Assembly: GCF_001281385.1 (NCBI RefSeq)
Contig: NZ_CP006911.1
Coordinates: 1,302,001 to 1,366,000, forward strand
Direction of reading: 5' to 3'
Source: Candidatus Pseudothioglobus singularis PS1
Lineage (GTDB): Bacteria; Pseudomonadota; Gammaproteobacteria; PS1; Pseudothioglobaceae
Length of the DNA stretch: 64,000 bases
Shown: piece after piece, positions 9,506-19,456 of the stretch
Position numbering within the stretch: the stretch's first letter is position 1
How the letters are laid out: each line of letters opens with the position of its first letter
Notes under the pieces: generated by a model
The model's database searches: none
What the model was told of the DNA's origin: nothing
The model's input: only the letters and a program-made list of their open reading frames with translations
Position numbers and translations under genes: made by a program

Positions 9506-9994
9506 ATGAGTGCAATAGTCGGAGTAATTATGGGTTCAAAGTCTGATTGGCCCACAATGAAAAGTGCCACAGATATGCTTGATGAGTTTGGTATAGCCTA
9601 TGAGGTTAAAGTGGTCTCTGCTCATAGAACACCTGACCTAATGTTTGAATACGCGGAAACTGCTCAGGATAGAGGCCTTGAAGTCATTATTGCTGGTGCT
9701 GGAGGATCAGCTCACTTGCCCGGAATGGTTGCATCAAAAACTATTGTGCCAGTTCTTGGCGTTCCCATTCAATCAAAAGCATTAAGCGGACAAGACTCAT
9801 TATTATCTATAGTTCAAATGCCTGGTGGAATTCCTGTTGGTACACTTGCTATAGGTGAATCAGGCGCAAAAAATGCAGGAATACTAGCCGCTCAAATTGT
9901 TGGAAACCACAATGAAGAAGTTAGAAAAAAGGTTGCTCAATTTCGCTCAGAACAAACTCAAAGTGTACTAAACAATCCTAATCCTAATAAATAA
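9506..9994 (+). CDS. purE: N5-carboxyaminoimidazole ribonucleotide mutase
   Basis: Class I PurE that moves the carboxyl group of N5-CAIR to give CAIR in purine synthesis. The 162 residues begin with [13 protein letters not shown] and contain [26 protein letters not shown] and [20 protein letters not shown], all active-site motifs of the family. Its partner purK follows after 3 nt, confirming the two-enzyme PurE/PurK route. Confidence 0.96.
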   Translation: MSAIVGVIMGSKSDWPTMKSATDMLDEFGIAYEVKVVSAHRTPDLMFEYAETAQDRGLEVIIAGAGGSAHLPGMVASKTIVPVLGVPIQSKALSGQDSLLSIVQMPGGIPVGTLAIGESGAKNAGILAAQIVGNHNEEVRKKVAQFRSEQTQSVLNNPNPNK

Positions 9995-9997
9995 GTT

Positions 9998-11080
9998 ATG
10001 AAAATTGGTGTTCTTGGTGCTGGTCAGTTAGGAAGAATGCTTGCTCTATCAGCTTACCCTTTGGGGCATCAAATGAGGTTTCTGGCTTTATCAGAGGAAG
10101 ACCCCTCTTCTCTTTTAGGAAAAACATACATTAATAACCATTCTAATGTAATCGAATTATTTTCTGATGACTCTGATGTTGTGACATATGAGAGTGAAAA
10201 TACTGATGTATCAATCGTTAACAAAGTCAGTAAAAAATCAAAAGTCTATCCCAGTGAAAGTTCGCTACACCTTACTCAGCATCGTGGAAGAGAGAAAAAC
10301 TTACTTTCTAAGTTAGACATACCTTGCGCACCATTCAAAATGGTTAACAGTTTGTTAGAACTTAAAAGTGCTGTTGAATTGATAGGACTTCCTGCAATTT
10401 TAAAAACTGCTAAAGATGGTTATGATGGAAAAGGTCAATTTCTTATCAAATCTGAATCTGAAATCGATGAAGCCTGGAACCATCTCTCTGGTGCTGAGTC
10501 TATCTTGGAGGGCTTTATAAAGTTCAAACGAGAGCTCTCTTTAATCGCTGTAAGAGGACTGGATGCAAGTCTTAAATACTATCCACTAGTGGAAAATAAA
10601 CATCATGAAGGAATATTAAGATTAACAATTGCACCTGCACAAAATATACCAAAATCTCTTCAAAAAAAAGCAGAGGAATATATGCATTCATTGATTAATG
10701 AAATGGATCATGTTGGTGTAATGACCCTTGAACTTTTTGACTCTCATGAGCTGATTGTTAATGAAATTGCCCCAAGAGTTCACAACTCAGGTCATTGGAC
10801 AATTGAAGGCGCTCAAACCTCTCAATTTGAAAATCATATTAGAGCAATTACTAATTCTCCATTAGGAGCGACATCTATCAAAAGTTCATTTAATGCGATG
10901 ATTAATATTATTGGTATGCACGGTCAAACTAGTAAGGTACTTGAAACCAAAAATGCGCATTTACATCTTTATGATAAAGAGGAGCGCAAGGGAAGAAAAC
11001 TAGGCCATATCACGCTAACTTCAAATTCTATGGAAGAATTAAATAAATCAATTGATAACTTAAAGGGGTATTTACCTTAA
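9998..11080 (+). CDS. purK: N5-carboxyaminoimidazole ribonucleotide synthase
   Basis: ATP-grasp enzyme carboxylating AIR with bicarbonate, the step before PurE. The 360 residues begin KIGVLGAGQLGRMLA and carry the ATP-grasp elements LKTAKDGYDGKGQF (about 128-141), EGFIKFKRELSL and the metal-binding VNEIAPRVHNSGHWT (about 249-263). It sits 3 nt after purE and overlaps the convergent small metalloprotease-like gene by 4 nt at the 3' end. Confidence 0.95.
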   Translation: MKIGVLGAGQLGRMLALSAYPLGHQMRFLALSEEDPSSLLGKTYINNHSNVIELFSDDSDVVTYESENTDVSIVNKVSKKSKVYPSESSLHLTQHRGREKNLLSKLDIPCAPFKMVNSLLELKSAVELIGLPAILKTAKDGYDGKGQFLIKSESEIDEAWNHLSGAESILEGFIKFKRELSLIAVRGLDASLKYYPLVENKHHEGILRLTIAPAQNIPKSLQKKAEEYMHSLINEMDHVGVMTLELFDSHELIVNEIAPRVHNSGHWTIEGAQTSQFENHIRAITNSPLGATSIKSSFNAMINIIGMHGQTSKVLETKNAHLHLYDKEERKGRKLGHITLTSNSMEELNKSIDNLKGYLP

Positions 11081-11448
11081 TCTTCATTTAAATCTAAAGG
11101 ACTATGGTTTAGTCTCAATTCCTCATGATAAAACTGCTCAGCTATCTTCTCCTCATAATGATATGCTGATAATTCACTTACCTCCACACCTGATAAAAAT
11201 TGGCATACATGGATCATCTCATGACACATGGTAATAATAAATTTTTTTTGATCAAGTGTCTCCTCAATTTCAATAAAAAACTTACCATCGCCCTCATAGT
11301 CTGTCCACGCAAGTGCGTCCTCAACCTTATGAATGGTAAGATCTATATTTGGGATATTATCTTCTTTGAATAGACCATTGCAACAAAAATTATAAAGCTG
11401 ATGTGAAAGCTCTATTTGCTTTTTATTACCCCCGTGAATATAAAGCAT
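11077..11448 (-). CDS. Small HExxH putative metalloprotease, unknown role
   Basis: A 123-residue protein I do not recognise beyond one motif: MCHEMIHVCQFLSG, a zincin-type HEMIH (HExxH) with a preceding beta-rich stretch (GDGKFFIEIEETLD). Downstream acidic residues in EVSELSAYHYEEKIAEQF could give the third zinc ligand, as in SprT/IrrE-like small zincins. There is no signal peptide or membrane segment, so a cytoplasmic location is expected. The gene is last in the lpxK-to-glutaredoxin strand run, 24 nt downstream of the glutaredoxin gene. The substrate is unknown. Confidence 0.6.
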   Translation of the reverse strand: MLYIHGGNKKQIELSHQLYNFCCNGLFKEDNIPNIDLTIHKVEDALAWTDYEGDGKFFIEIEETLDQKKFIITMCHEMIHVCQFLSGVEVSELSAYHYEEKIAEQFYHEELRLNHSPLDLNED

Positions 11449-11472
11449 TTTTGAGAAAACTCATAAAGTTAG

Positions 11473-11838
11473 TTAAAAATGTTTGTCTAGATAACCAATA
11501 ATATCGTTTGACTCGTAGAGCCAGCTTACCTCTCCATCTTGACTAATTTGAAGACATGGAACCTGTATCTTTCCACCACTTGATTCAAGCTCTGTTCTGT
11601 AGCTACCCTCTTGTGCATTTCTAGTCTCAACTTTTAGATTTAAGCGCTTGATTGCTCTTCGAGTCTTGACACAAAAAGGGCACGCATAAAACTCATACAA
11701 TTTTAAAGATTCAGTTTTCTGATCTACAATCATCTGCTCTTCATCACTTCGTTTAATGATTGATGGTCTAAACACCCAATCAATAAAGATTAGCAACCTT
11801 CCGGAACCTTCTCTTAGTAATTTTAGAAAAATTCTCAT
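11473..11838 (-). CDS. Glutaredoxin-domain protein with N-terminal extension
   Basis: 121 residues. About 45 N-terminal residues of basic/hydrophobic character (GRLLIFIDWVFRPS) precede a glutaredoxin / GST N-terminal-like fold. The redox motif is YACPFCVKTRR (about 52-62), followed by IQVPCLQI with the cis-proline and GEVSWLYESNDIIGYLDKHF, the glutathione-binding and final helix. The extension resembles the membrane-proximal part of some bacterial YfcG/glutaredoxin-like proteins, but localisation is unclear. Its ATG overlaps the folD stop as ATGA, so it is coupled to folD. Confidence 0.8.
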   Translation of the reverse strand: MRIFLKLLREGSGRLLIFIDWVFRPSIIKRSDEEQMIVDQKTESLKLYEFYACPFCVKTRRAIKRLNLKVETRNAQEGSYRTELESSGGKIQVPCLQISQDGEVSWLYESNDIIGYLDKHF

Positions 11839-12668
11839 AAATTTTGCTTGTAGGCGATTAAAGTATTTTCAAGAAGAGTTGCTATAGTCATTGGACCTAC
11901 GCCACCAGGAACAGGAGTTATGCCTCCAGCAATATCTTTGATTGCATCAAAATCTACATCTCCTACCAGTGACCCATCTTCCAGTCTATTAATTCCAACA
12001 TCTATTACAATTGCACCCTCTTTGATCCAATCACCTTTCACCATTTGAGGTATTCCAACACCCACAACAACAATATCTGCTTGTCTCACTTTCTCAGCCA
12101 CATCTTTAGTTTTACTATTACATATTGTGACAGTTCCTCTTGCATTGAGAAGCTCCATAGCCATTGGTCTTCCTACAATATTTGAGGCACCAATAACAAC
12201 ACAATTCATTCCTTCAACTTTGCAATTAACTGAATCAAGCATGGTCATCACACCCTTTGGAGTACAAGGTCTTAAGTGAGACTTATTCTGCATTAATTTT
12301 CCAATATTCTCACTATGAAAGCCATCTACATCCTTAAAGGGGGAGATGTGCTCGATCACCTTGTTTGCATTAATATGACTTGGCAACGGGAGCTGCACAA
12401 GTATACCGTCAATATGAGGATTATTATTAAGGCGCTCTACTTCCTCTAATAACTGTTCTTCAGTAATGTTCTCTGACTTTATAATTTTATCTGAAAAGAA
12501 TCCTGCCTGTTTACACGCCAGCTCTTTATTCCTAACATAGACAGCTGAAGCTGGATCTTCACCTACCAGAATGACCGCAAGTCCCGGGGGACGCTCAAGA
12601 GCTTTAACCTCGTCAGCGATCTTTAGACGTAAGTTTTTGGCAATCTCTTTACCATCAATAATATTCAT
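11835..12668 (-). CDS. folD: Methylenetetrahydrofolate dehydrogenase / cyclohydrolase
   Basis: Bifunctional one-carbon enzyme interconverting 5,10-methylene- and 10-formyl-tetrahydrofolate. The 277 residues match FolD. Motifs are VGEDPASAVYVRNKELACKQ (with the Tyr/Lys pair YVRNK), VDGFHSENIGKL, the NADP motif VVIGASNIVGRPMA and the C-terminal ITPVPGGVGPMTIATLLENT. Start and stop each overlap the neighbouring gene as ATGA (kdsB before, glutaredoxin after). Confidence 0.96.
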   Translation of the reverse strand: MNIIDGKEIAKNLRLKIADEVKALERPPGLAVILVGEDPASAVYVRNKELACKQAGFFSDKIIKSENITEEQLLEEVERLNNNPHIDGILVQLPLPSHINANKVIEHISPFKDVDGFHSENIGKLMQNKSHLRPCTPKGVMTMLDSVNCKVEGMNCVVIGASNIVGRPMAMELLNARGTVTICNSKTKDVAEKVRQADIVVVGVGIPQMVKGDWIKEGAIVIDVGINRLEDGSLVGDVDFDAIKDIAGGITPVPGGVGPMTIATLLENTLIAYKQNL

Positions 12669-13402
12669 TTTTTTAATTCCTTTTTAACTTTTATTAAATC
12701 ACTTTCTGTGTCAACACCATATCCCGTTGAGGCAAATGAAACGTCAACATGGATATCAAAGCCTTCCATCAGGAAAGTAAGTTGCTCTAATTTTTCAGCC
12801 GTTTCTAGTCTTGATATAGGCATATTACGATAATCTTTTAAAAAATTTACTCGATAGGCGTACAAACCGATATGCCTAAAACATAAATCTAAATTAATGT
12901 TTTGGCCATCCCTGAAAGCAGGTACCGGAGATCTAGAAAAATACATTGCTCTGCCGCGCGAATTATATACAACTTTCACACAATTCTCATCAAAGTATGC
13001 ATCCTCAGTATCAATTGCTTCGCACAAAGTAGCAACACTCATTCCAGAACTAACCAGATTTGATGCTACCTGGTTGATTGCAGTTGGACTCATCATAGGC
13101 TCATCACCTTGCAAATTAACAATCACATCATCATTTTGGAAGTTTAAAAACGATACAGCCTCAGCTATCCTGGAAGTTCCTGAAGTATGGCTATCATGTG
13201 TCATGCACACTTCTGCTCCAAAACCTTCTGCAACAGTTTTTATCCTTTCATCATCAGTAGCAATAATGACACGACTCGCATCACTTTTAATTGCATTAGA
13301 ATAAGTATGCTCTATAAGCGATTTTCCATTAATCTCTTTTAGCATCTTTGCCGGAAGACGACTTGATGCATACCTGGCAGGAATAATAACGGAAAAGCCC
13401 AC
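12665..13402 (-). CDS. kdsB: 3-deoxy-manno-octulosonate cytidylyltransferase
   Basis: Activates Kdo as CMP-Kdo for LPS core synthesis. The 245 residues begin FSVIIPARYASSRLPAKML (nucleotide-binding signature) and contain RVIIATDDERI, MTHDSHTSGTSRIAEA, VNLQGDEPMM and LDLCFRHIGLYAYR. The start is GTG at 13402-13400 and shares one base with the TAG stop of the Trm112 gene. The stop overlaps the folD ATG. Confidence 0.95.
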   Translation of the reverse strand: MGFSVIIPARYASSRLPAKMLKEINGKSLIEHTYSNAIKSDASRVIIATDDERIKTVAEGFGAEVCMTHDSHTSGTSRIAEAVSFLNFQNDDVIVNLQGDEPMMSPTAINQVASNLVSSGMSVATLCEAIDTEDAYFDENCVKVVYNSRGRAMYFSRSPVPAFRDGQNINLDLCFRHIGLYAYRVNFLKDYRNMPISRLETAEKLEQLTFLMEGFDIHVDVSFASTGYGVDTESDLIKVKKELKK

Positions 13403-13572
13403 TATTTTTTAGAGTCTATTTTTCTGGCTTCCTCTACAAGAAGTATCGGAATGCCATCAATAATTGGATAAGCCAGTCCACTCTTTTCACACAATAACTC
13501 ACCCTCCTCAAATCTTAAAGGCGCTTTACTTTGCGGACAAACCAACATTTTTAACAAATCATTATCAATCAA
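13402..13572 (-). CDS. Trm112-family small zinc-ribbon-like protein (YcaR type)
   Basis: A 56-residue protein read on the minus strand between lpxK and kdsB, starting at TTG (13572-13570). Translation gives LLKMLVCPQSKAPLRF, LLCEKSGLAYPIIDG and IPILLVEEAR, the classic layout of bacterial YcaR/Trm112 proteins, which always sit between lpxK and kdsB in gammaproteobacteria. The TTG overlaps the lpxK TGA and the TAG overlaps the kdsB GTG. The first cysteine pair is reduced: CPQS replaces the usual CPxC, so zinc binding may be lost. The role in bacteria is not established. Confidence 0.88.
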   Translation of the reverse strand: MIDNDLLKMLVCPQSKAPLRFEEGELLCEKSGLAYPIIDGIPILLVEEARKIDSKK

Positions 13573-14537
13573 AACTTAGACTCCAATTGCTGATAAAAAT
13601 TAGAATTAATTTTTGCGCTTACAGACAAATACCACATTTGTTCAGTTGCAAATGAAACACATTTTACACAATCCTTTGAGGTCATTATGACAGGATAATT
13701 TTCGTTAAAAGATAGATCCTTTTCAGAAAAAGCGTAATGGTCTGGGAAGGGTTTGGGGATTAATTTGACTCCATTTTTCTGAAGTATCGAGAAGAAATTA
13801 TCTGGCTTACTAATTCCAGCTACTGCGTAACATTTTTTTTCTTTGAAATACTCAAGCCCCTTAACTTCATTAGTAACTAGGTTTATATATTCATGCGGTT
13901 CAATTTCACTTGAAACTTCACCCTCGAAATGAGAGCCATTATTAATGATGAAATCGACTGATTTGAGTCTACTTTTAGCTTCTCTAAGGGGCCCAGCTGG
14001 TAGGAAAAAACCATTACCCAAACGACTATGACCATCTATCACAGCAATTTCAATATCACGACCCATAGAATAGTGCTGAAGGCCATCATCACTGACAATA
14101 ACATCCAATGAATACTTTTTAATTAAAAACTCAATTGCTTTTGTTCTTTTTTTTGCTACTACAACTGGCACTTCGGTCTGTTGTTTAATCAATAAAGGCT
14201 CATCTCCGCATTGTACTGGGTCGCTGGTCATGCTAACCTCTAAAGAATCTTGGGAATATTTGCCGCCATAACCTCTTGAAACAACCCCTACTTTTTTATT
14301 CTGAGACTCTAAATAATTGACAATAGAAATGACAATCGGCGTTTTTCCTGTTCCGCCTACTGTTATATTTCCTACCACTATGACTGGCAAAGATGAATCA
14401 TTTATTTTTAGAATTCTGAACTTATAAAGCCATAATCGAATGGATGACAAAATAAAAAAAATAGCAGAAAAAGGAAGAAGCATAAAGTTAATCAAGCCAA
14501 ACTTATTATGGTTTATAAAACTTTGATTACTTAACAT
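13569..14537 (-). CDS. lpxK: Tetraacyldisaccharide 4'-kinase
   Basis: Inner-membrane-associated kinase phosphorylating the lipid A disaccharide at the 4' position. The 322 residues have an N-terminal hydrophobic segment (about 16-37), the Walker A motif VVGNITVGGTGKTPIV (54-69), VSRGYGGK, DPVQCGDEPLLI, VSDDGLQHY and VIDGHSRLGNGFFLPAGPLRE, all diagnostic of LpxK. It leads the overlapping lpxK-trm112-kdsB-folD-glutaredoxin run. msbA, often upstream, is not adjacent; lolC is divergent. Confidence 0.95.
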   Translation of the reverse strand: MLSNQSFINHNKFGLINFMLLPFSAIFFILSSIRLWLYKFRILKINDSSLPVIVVGNITVGGTGKTPIVISIVNYLESQNKKVGVVSRGYGGKYSQDSLEVSMTSDPVQCGDEPLLIKQQTEVPVVVAKKRTKAIEFLIKKYSLDVIVSDDGLQHYSMGRDIEIAVIDGHSRLGNGFFLPAGPLREAKSRLKSVDFIINNGSHFEGEVSSEIEPHEYINLVTNEVKGLEYFKEKKCYAVAGISKPDNFFSILQKNGVKLIPKPFPDHYAFSEKDLSFNENYPVIMTSKDCVKCVSFATEQMWYLSVSAKINSNFYQQLESKF

Positions 14538-14589
14538 TTGATAACTTTAATTACCTTTAAAACATTTATTATGACAAAATATTCCGATC

Positions 14590-15825
14590 ATGAGTGTTGA
14601 ATTTCATATTTCTAACAAATATTTGCGATCAAGCAGAAAAAAGGGCTTTGTTTCTTTTATTTCTGGTGTTTCAATGGTTGGCCTAATCTTAGCTGTTATG
14701 TCATTAATTACTGTCATGTCTGTAATGAATGGTTTCCATGAAGAATTAACCAACAGGGTTTTAAATACGATCTCTCATTCTTATATTACAGGCTCAGATG
14801 ATACTCTTGAAAATTGGGGTGATCTCCAAAAAAAGATTGACTCTCAGGATAGTGTTTTAGCATCCTCTCCCTTTGTAGAAGATTTTGCCCTAATGACCTC
14901 TAAAAGTGCTTCACAGGGTGTCAGCATTAGAGGAATACTTATAGATCAAGAACCCTCCACCTCTGCTCTTCTAGATGACATTAAATATGGCTCTCTTAGT
15001 TTAAATGAAGATGAGTCCTCAGTTTTGCTGGGTGTTGGTTTAGCAACACTCATGGGAACTGGTATTGGTGATAAGATTACTCTTATTGCGCCTGCTAGAA
15101 ACTCACTTGGTACCCTTGTTCCAATTTCTCAAACATTTAGTGTTAGTGGTATTTTTAATGCTGGATTAAATGACTACAATAATGGTTTAGCATTTATTCA
15201 TCTTTATGATGCTCAAGATCTTTTTGGCTTGGGCAATAAAGTTTCTGGCATACGTCTCAAGGTTAATGATTTATTTGAGGCAAATGCAATTACAGATAAG
15301 GTTGTTGGCTCATTAGGAGATGAATACTATGGTGTTGACTGGATGCAGCAACAAAAACACTTTATTAGGGCATTAAACCTAGAAAAGCAAATGATTGCAA
15401 TTATTCTCTCTCTGATCATTGCTGTAGCAGCATTTAATATTGTTTCTATGATGGTTATGGTTGTTACCGACAAAAAATCGGATATTGCCATTCTAAGGAC
15501 TATTGGAATGACGCCAAGACGCATTGTGAAAATATTTTTTTATCAGGGTATAAGCATTGGTCTGATTGGAATTACAGTCGGCACAGGTCTTGGGTTACTT
15601 TTGGCTCTAAACATTGAATCAGTTATCTCTGGAATTGAGAGCATAATTGGGTTTCAATTTTTTCCTAAGGATGTCTTTTATATTAATAGATTTCCATCCA
15701 AAATTCTTCTGAGTGATGTCTTGAGTATAGTCTTTGGAGCATTTATATTAGTTATTCTTGCATCAATCTATCCTGCCAGACGAGCTGGAAAAGTAAACAT
15801 TTCTGAGGTGCTAAGACATGAGTAA
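14590..15825 (+). CDS. lolC: Lipoprotein-releasing ABC transporter permease (LolC/LolE type)
   Basis: Inner-membrane subunit of the Lol complex that extracts outer-membrane lipoproteins for LolA. The 411 residues show the MacB/Lol layout: one TM near the N-terminus (about 21-45, within FISGVSMVGLILAVMSLITV), a large periplasmic domain, and three C-terminal TMs (about 267-290, 315-340, 375-395). The N-terminal IxxKYLRSSRKKGFVSFIS and the GMTPRRIVKIFFYQG loop are family features. Only one permease gene is present, so it may serve as a LolF-like homodimer, or a second copy lies elsewhere. It overlaps lolD by 8 nt. Confidence 0.9.
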   Translation: MSVEFHISNKYLRSSRKKGFVSFISGVSMVGLILAVMSLITVMSVMNGFHEELTNRVLNTISHSYITGSDDTLENWGDLQKKIDSQDSVLASSPFVEDFALMTSKSASQGVSIRGILIDQEPSTSALLDDIKYGSLSLNEDESSVLLGVGLATLMGTGIGDKITLIAPARNSLGTLVPISQTFSVSGIFNAGLNDYNNGLAFIHLYDAQDLFGLGNKVSGIRLKVNDLFEANAITDKVVGSLGDEYYGVDWMQQQKHFIRALNLEKQMIAIILSLIIAVAAFNIVSMMVMVVTDKKSDIAILRTIGMTPRRIVKIFFYQGISIGLIGITVGTGLGLLLALNIESVISGIESIIGFQFFPKDVFYINRFPSKILLSDVLSIVFGAFILVILASIYPARRAGKVNISEVLRHE

Positions 15826-16495
15826 CATTATTGAATGTCGATCTTTATGCTTCTCGTATTACGAGGGTGAAAACAAAACTACGGTATTAGATAACTTAAA
15901 TTTTGAGGTTAAACCGGGTGAAAAGGTTGCAATTATTGGTCAATCAGGATGCGGGAAATCTACACTACTTAATTTGATTGCTGGATTAGATAAATCATCC
16001 ACAGGTGATGTATTGATTAACAACTCAAATATAGCGAAGCTAAATGAAAAAGATAGAACAGAGTTGCGCTCTAAGAATTTAGGCTTTGTTTATCAATTTC
16101 ATCATTTACTGAATGATTTCTCCTCACTCTATAATGTTTCCTTACCTTTATTGATTAAAGGCATTGACAAGAGAAAAGCAGTTAAATTAGCTGAAGATAT
16201 ATTAAAGAAAGTTGGGCTTGAAAAACGCCTAAAGCATAAACCATCTCAGTTATCAGGTGGAGAAAGACAAAGGGTGGCTATTGCAAGGGCTATGATTTCA
16301 GAGCCTGCCTGCCTATTGGCGGATGAGCCTACTGGGAACCTGGATGCAAATAATGCCAAGGATGTTTTAGATTTAATTGTTGAGCTTAATGATAGCAAAA
16401 GAACTGCGCTTTTGATTGTCACGCATGATTTGAGTATCGCCAATATGATGGACAGAAAGCTAGAGTTAAGTAATCAAAGGCTTATTGAAGTATAA
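15818..16495 (+). CDS. lolD: Lipoprotein-releasing ABC transporter ATPase
   Basis: Cytoplasmic ATPase powering the Lol permease. The 225 residues contain Walker A GQSGCGKST (about 40-48), the Q-loop FVYQFHHLLNDFSSLYN with the LolD-typical FQFHHLL-like wording, signature LSGGERQR, Walker B CLLADEPTGNLD and the H-loop VTHD. It overlaps the permease gene upstream, forming a two-gene unit. Confidence 0.93.
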   Translation: MSNIIECRSLCFSYYEGENKTTVLDNLNFEVKPGEKVAIIGQSGCGKSTLLNLIAGLDKSSTGDVLINNSNIAKLNEKDRTELRSKNLGFVYQFHHLLNDFSSLYNVSLPLLIKGIDKRKAVKLAEDILKKVGLEKRLKHKPSQLSGGERQRVAIARAMISEPACLLADEPTGNLDANNAKDVLDLIVELNDSKRTALLIVTHDLSIANMMDRKLELSNQRLIEV

Positions 16496-16520
16496 CGGGC
16501 AAGTAAAAAAACTTATCGAT

Positions 16521-17651
16521 CTAGGCTAAAAACTGAATCATTATTCCAGCTGCAATTGCTGAGCCAATTACTCCTGCAACGTTTGGACCCATTGCGTGCA
16601 TCAGTAAAAAGTTATTTGAGTCAGACTCTAGGCCAACTTTGTTAGAGACTCTAGCGGCCATTGGAACTGCAGAAACGCCAGCGGACCCAATCAAAGGATT
16701 AATTTTATTTTTACTAAAGACATTCATTAGTTTTGCCATTAACAAACCGCACATTGTTCCTATTGAGAATGCAACCAACCCTAACAACAAAATACCCAAT
16801 GTATCTAATTGAAGAAATTTATCCGCCATCAGTTTAGAACCCACTGCAAGACCCAGAAATATAGTTACAATATTAATCATAGCGTTCTGAGTTGTATCAC
16901 TAAGACGATCAACAACGCCAGACTCCTTCATTAAGTTACCGAAGGCAAACATTCCCAAAAGAGGAGCTGCTGCTGGCAAAAGAAGAGCAACTAATAAAAG
17001 AAGGATGATTGGAAAAACTATTTTTTCAGCCTTTGAAACCTCCCTTAACTGCACCATTTTAATTTTTCTTTCATTTTCATTTGTAAACGCTCTCATAATA
17101 GGTGGCTGAATCAATGGTACGAGTGCCATATAAGAATATGATGCCACAGCAATAGCTCCAAGTAGCTCTGGTGCAAGTATCGATGCCACATAAATTGAGG
17201 TCGGGCCATCTGCACCACCAATAATTCCAATTGCAGCAGCTTGCTTTAAATTAAAGTCAAAAATACCAATAACTGACAGTCCAACAGCGCCTAGCAAAGT
17301 AGCAAAAATACCAAACTGAGCTGCTGCACCTAGAAGTAATGTTTTTGGATTTGCAAGGAGAGGACCAAAATCTGTCATTGCACCAACACCCATAAAAATA
17401 ATTAGTGGAAAAGCGCCTGACTCAATTCCAACCATGTAAAAAAGATGCAAAATGCCCCCATCTAAAGCCAAGTTAGCCCCTGGAATATTACTTAGAAGTG
17501 CTCCAAAACCAATTGGAAGAAGTAAAAGTGGCTCAAACTTTTTTACAATGGCTAAGTAAATCAACAAGATGCCAACTAAAAGCATTAAGCCTTGCCCCCA
17601 GCTCATCTGATAAAGCCCTGTGTTTGTCCAAAGAAGACTGAATTGATCCAT
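16521..17651 (-). CDS. oadB: Sodium-pumping oxaloacetate decarboxylase, beta subunit
   Basis: Integral membrane subunit that decarboxylates carboxybiotin and drives Na+ export. The 376 residues are almost entirely hydrophobic helices. Family stretches seen are [15 protein letters not shown], the Na+-pathway motif [13 protein letters not shown] (about 144-156), [14 protein letters not shown] and the C-terminal [19 protein letters not shown]. It is the last gene of the oadG-oadA-oadB unit, 2 nt after oadA. Confidence 0.94.
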   Translation of the reverse strand: MDQFSLLWTNTGLYQMSWGQGLMLLVGILLIYLAIVKKFEPLLLLPIGFGALLSNIPGANLALDGGILHLFYMVGIESGAFPLIIFMGVGAMTDFGPLLANPKTLLLGAAAQFGIFATLLGAVGLSVIGIFDFNLKQAAAIGIIGGADGPTSIYVASILAPELLGAIAVASYSYMALVPLIQPPIMRAFTNENERKIKMVQLREVSKAEKIVFPIILLLLVALLLPAAAPLLGMFAFGNLMKESGVVDRLSDTTQNAMINIVTIFLGLAVGSKLMADKFLQLDTLGILLLGLVAFSIGTMCGLLMAKLMNVFSKNKINPLIGSAGVSAVPMAARVSNKVGLESDSNNFLLMHAMGPNVAGVIGSAIAAGIMIQFLA

Positions 17652-17653
17652 AT

Positions 17654-19453
17654 CTAACCCAAAGAAAGAAGAAGTTGACCAACAGTAACTGAATCGCCCT
17701 CTTTAACATCTACACTAACCACAACACCTGAACATGTTGCTTTTATTTCAGTTTCCATCTTCATTGCCTCTAAAACAATTAAGGTATCACCTTTCTTAAC
17801 ACTCTGGTTTGGAGTAACAAGAGTCTTCCATATGGTTCCTGAAAGTGGCGCAGAAATATCTTCTTTTCCATTTACAAGTGGGACTTTTGATTCGTCATCG
17901 GAACTTTCAGAACTCTGAGTAGATTGATCTGAAGAGGACCCCATTGAAGTTATAGTTCCTCCAGCAGATACATTAACAGTATAAGACTGTCCTTTAAATG
18001 AAACAGTATAGACTCCCTCATCTTTTTGATCTTTTGAGGATTCAGTTTCAGCAACAGGGACTGGTTCAAAAAATTCTGGATTGTCTCTATTCTCTAAAAA
18101 TTTTATTCCAACTTGTGGGAAAAGTGCGTAAGTCATTAAATCATCAATTTTCTGATCAGCAACCCTGATACCCTTCTCAGAAACAATTTTATCAAACTCA
18201 GACTCTAAAACGCTTAGCTCAGGCTCAATATTATCTGCAGGTCGGCATGTAATAGCCTCAGAACCCTCTAATACTCTTTCTTGTAATTCTTTATTAACGG
18301 GTGCTGGGGCTTTTCCATACTCACCTTTCAATATGCCTGCCGACTCTTTAGTGATTGTTTTATATCTCTCTCCTGTCAGGACATTGAGCACAGATTGAGT
18401 GCCTACGATTTGTGAAGTTGGAGTGACAAGTGGAATATATCCAAGATCTTTTCTGACACGAGGAATTTCTAATAAAACCTCATCCATCTTATCTAGTGCA
18501 TTTTGTTCTTTTAATTGACCTTCCATATTGGTGAGCATTCCACCAGGCACCTGAGATGTCAAAATTCTTGAGTCAACACCCTTAAGAGAGCCTTCAAACT
18601 TTGCGTACTTAGTTCTTATTGGCTTAAAGTACTGATCAATTTCCTCAAGCTTATTTAAATCTAAGCCAGTTTTTCTTGGGCTAGCCTCAAGGATTGAGAC
18701 TACAGAATTTGTCGCAGAGTGACTATAAGTCATGCTCATTGAGCCAATACACGTATCTACTCGGTCAATACCAGCCTCAACAGCCTTAATAATACATGCA
18801 GTAGAAAGGCCTGTAGTTGCATGTGCATGAAGCTGAATAGGAATATCAATAGCTTTTTTTAACTTTTTAACAAGATCAAAAGCAACATAAGGCTGAAGTA
18901 AGCCAGCCATATCTTTGATACACAACACAAGGGCGCCCATATCTTCTATTTCTTTTGCCATATCAATCCAAAGCTCAGTAGTATGAACAGGACTGACTGT
19001 ATAGGATATTGTTCCCTGAGCATGTGCGCCTGTCTTGACCGTTTGATCAATGGCGGTCTTAAGATTGCGCGTATCATTCATTGCATCAAATATTCTTAAT
19101 ACGCCAACCCCATTCTCTGCACAACGATCAACAAACTTTCTAACCACGTCATCACTATAGTGTCTGTAACCAAGCAAATTTTGAGCTCTTAAAAGCATCT
19201 GCTGAGGCGTATTAGGCATAACTTTCTTGATTTCACGAATTCTTTCCCAAGGATCTTCTCCAAGAAAACGAATACAAGCATCAAAAGTTGCCCCACCCCA
19301 AGATTCCATTGACCAGTAGCCAATCTGATCTAATTTTTCCGCTATAGGGAGCATATCATCAATTCGCATTCTTGTTGCAAAGAGTGACTGGTGTCCATCA
19401 CGGAGCACTAACTCAGTAATTTGAACAGGTTTATTATTTTCTTTTGTTGACAT
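17654..19453 (-). CDS. oadA: Oxaloacetate decarboxylase, alpha subunit (biotin protein)
   Basis: Carboxyltransferase subunit moving CO2 from oxaloacetate to biotin. The 599 residues hold an N-terminal HMGL-like TIM barrel ([31 protein letters not shown], metal-binding [10 protein letters not shown]), the PYC/OADA central domain, a linker rich in Ser/Asp (about 500-525) and a C-terminal biotinyl domain with [11 protein letters not shown], where K565 should carry biotin. Membership of an oadGAB operon favours OadA over a pyruvate carboxylase subunit. No oxaloacetate-producing fermentation genes are adjacent; a role in pyruvate/oxaloacetate balance coupled to a sodium gradient is inferred. Confidence 0.95.
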   Translation of the reverse strand: MSTKENNKPVQITELVLRDGHQSLFATRMRIDDMLPIAEKLDQIGYWSMESWGGATFDACIRFLGEDPWERIREIKKVMPNTPQQMLLRAQNLLGYRHYSDDVVRKFVDRCAENGVGVLRIFDAMNDTRNLKTAIDQTVKTGAHAQGTISYTVSPVHTTELWIDMAKEIEDMGALVLCIKDMAGLLQPYVAFDLVKKLKKAIDIPIQLHAHATTGLSTACIIKAVEAGIDRVDTCIGSMSMTYSHSATNSVVSILEASPRKTGLDLNKLEEIDQYFKPIRTKYAKFEGSLKGVDSRILTSQVPGGMLTNMEGQLKEQNALDKMDEVLLEIPRVRKDLGYIPLVTPTSQIVGTQSVLNVLTGERYKTITKESAGILKGEYGKAPAPVNKELQERVLEGSEAITCRPADNIEPELSVLESEFDKIVSEKGIRVADQKIDDLMTYALFPQVGIKFLENRDNPEFFEPVPVAETESSKDQKDEGVYTVSFKGQSYTVNVSAGGTITSMGSSSDQSTQSSESSDDESKVPLVNGKEDISAPLSGTIWKTLVTPNQSVKKGDTLIVLEAMKMETEIKATCSGVVVSVDVKEGDSVTVGQLLLSLG

Positions 19454-19456
19454 GAT

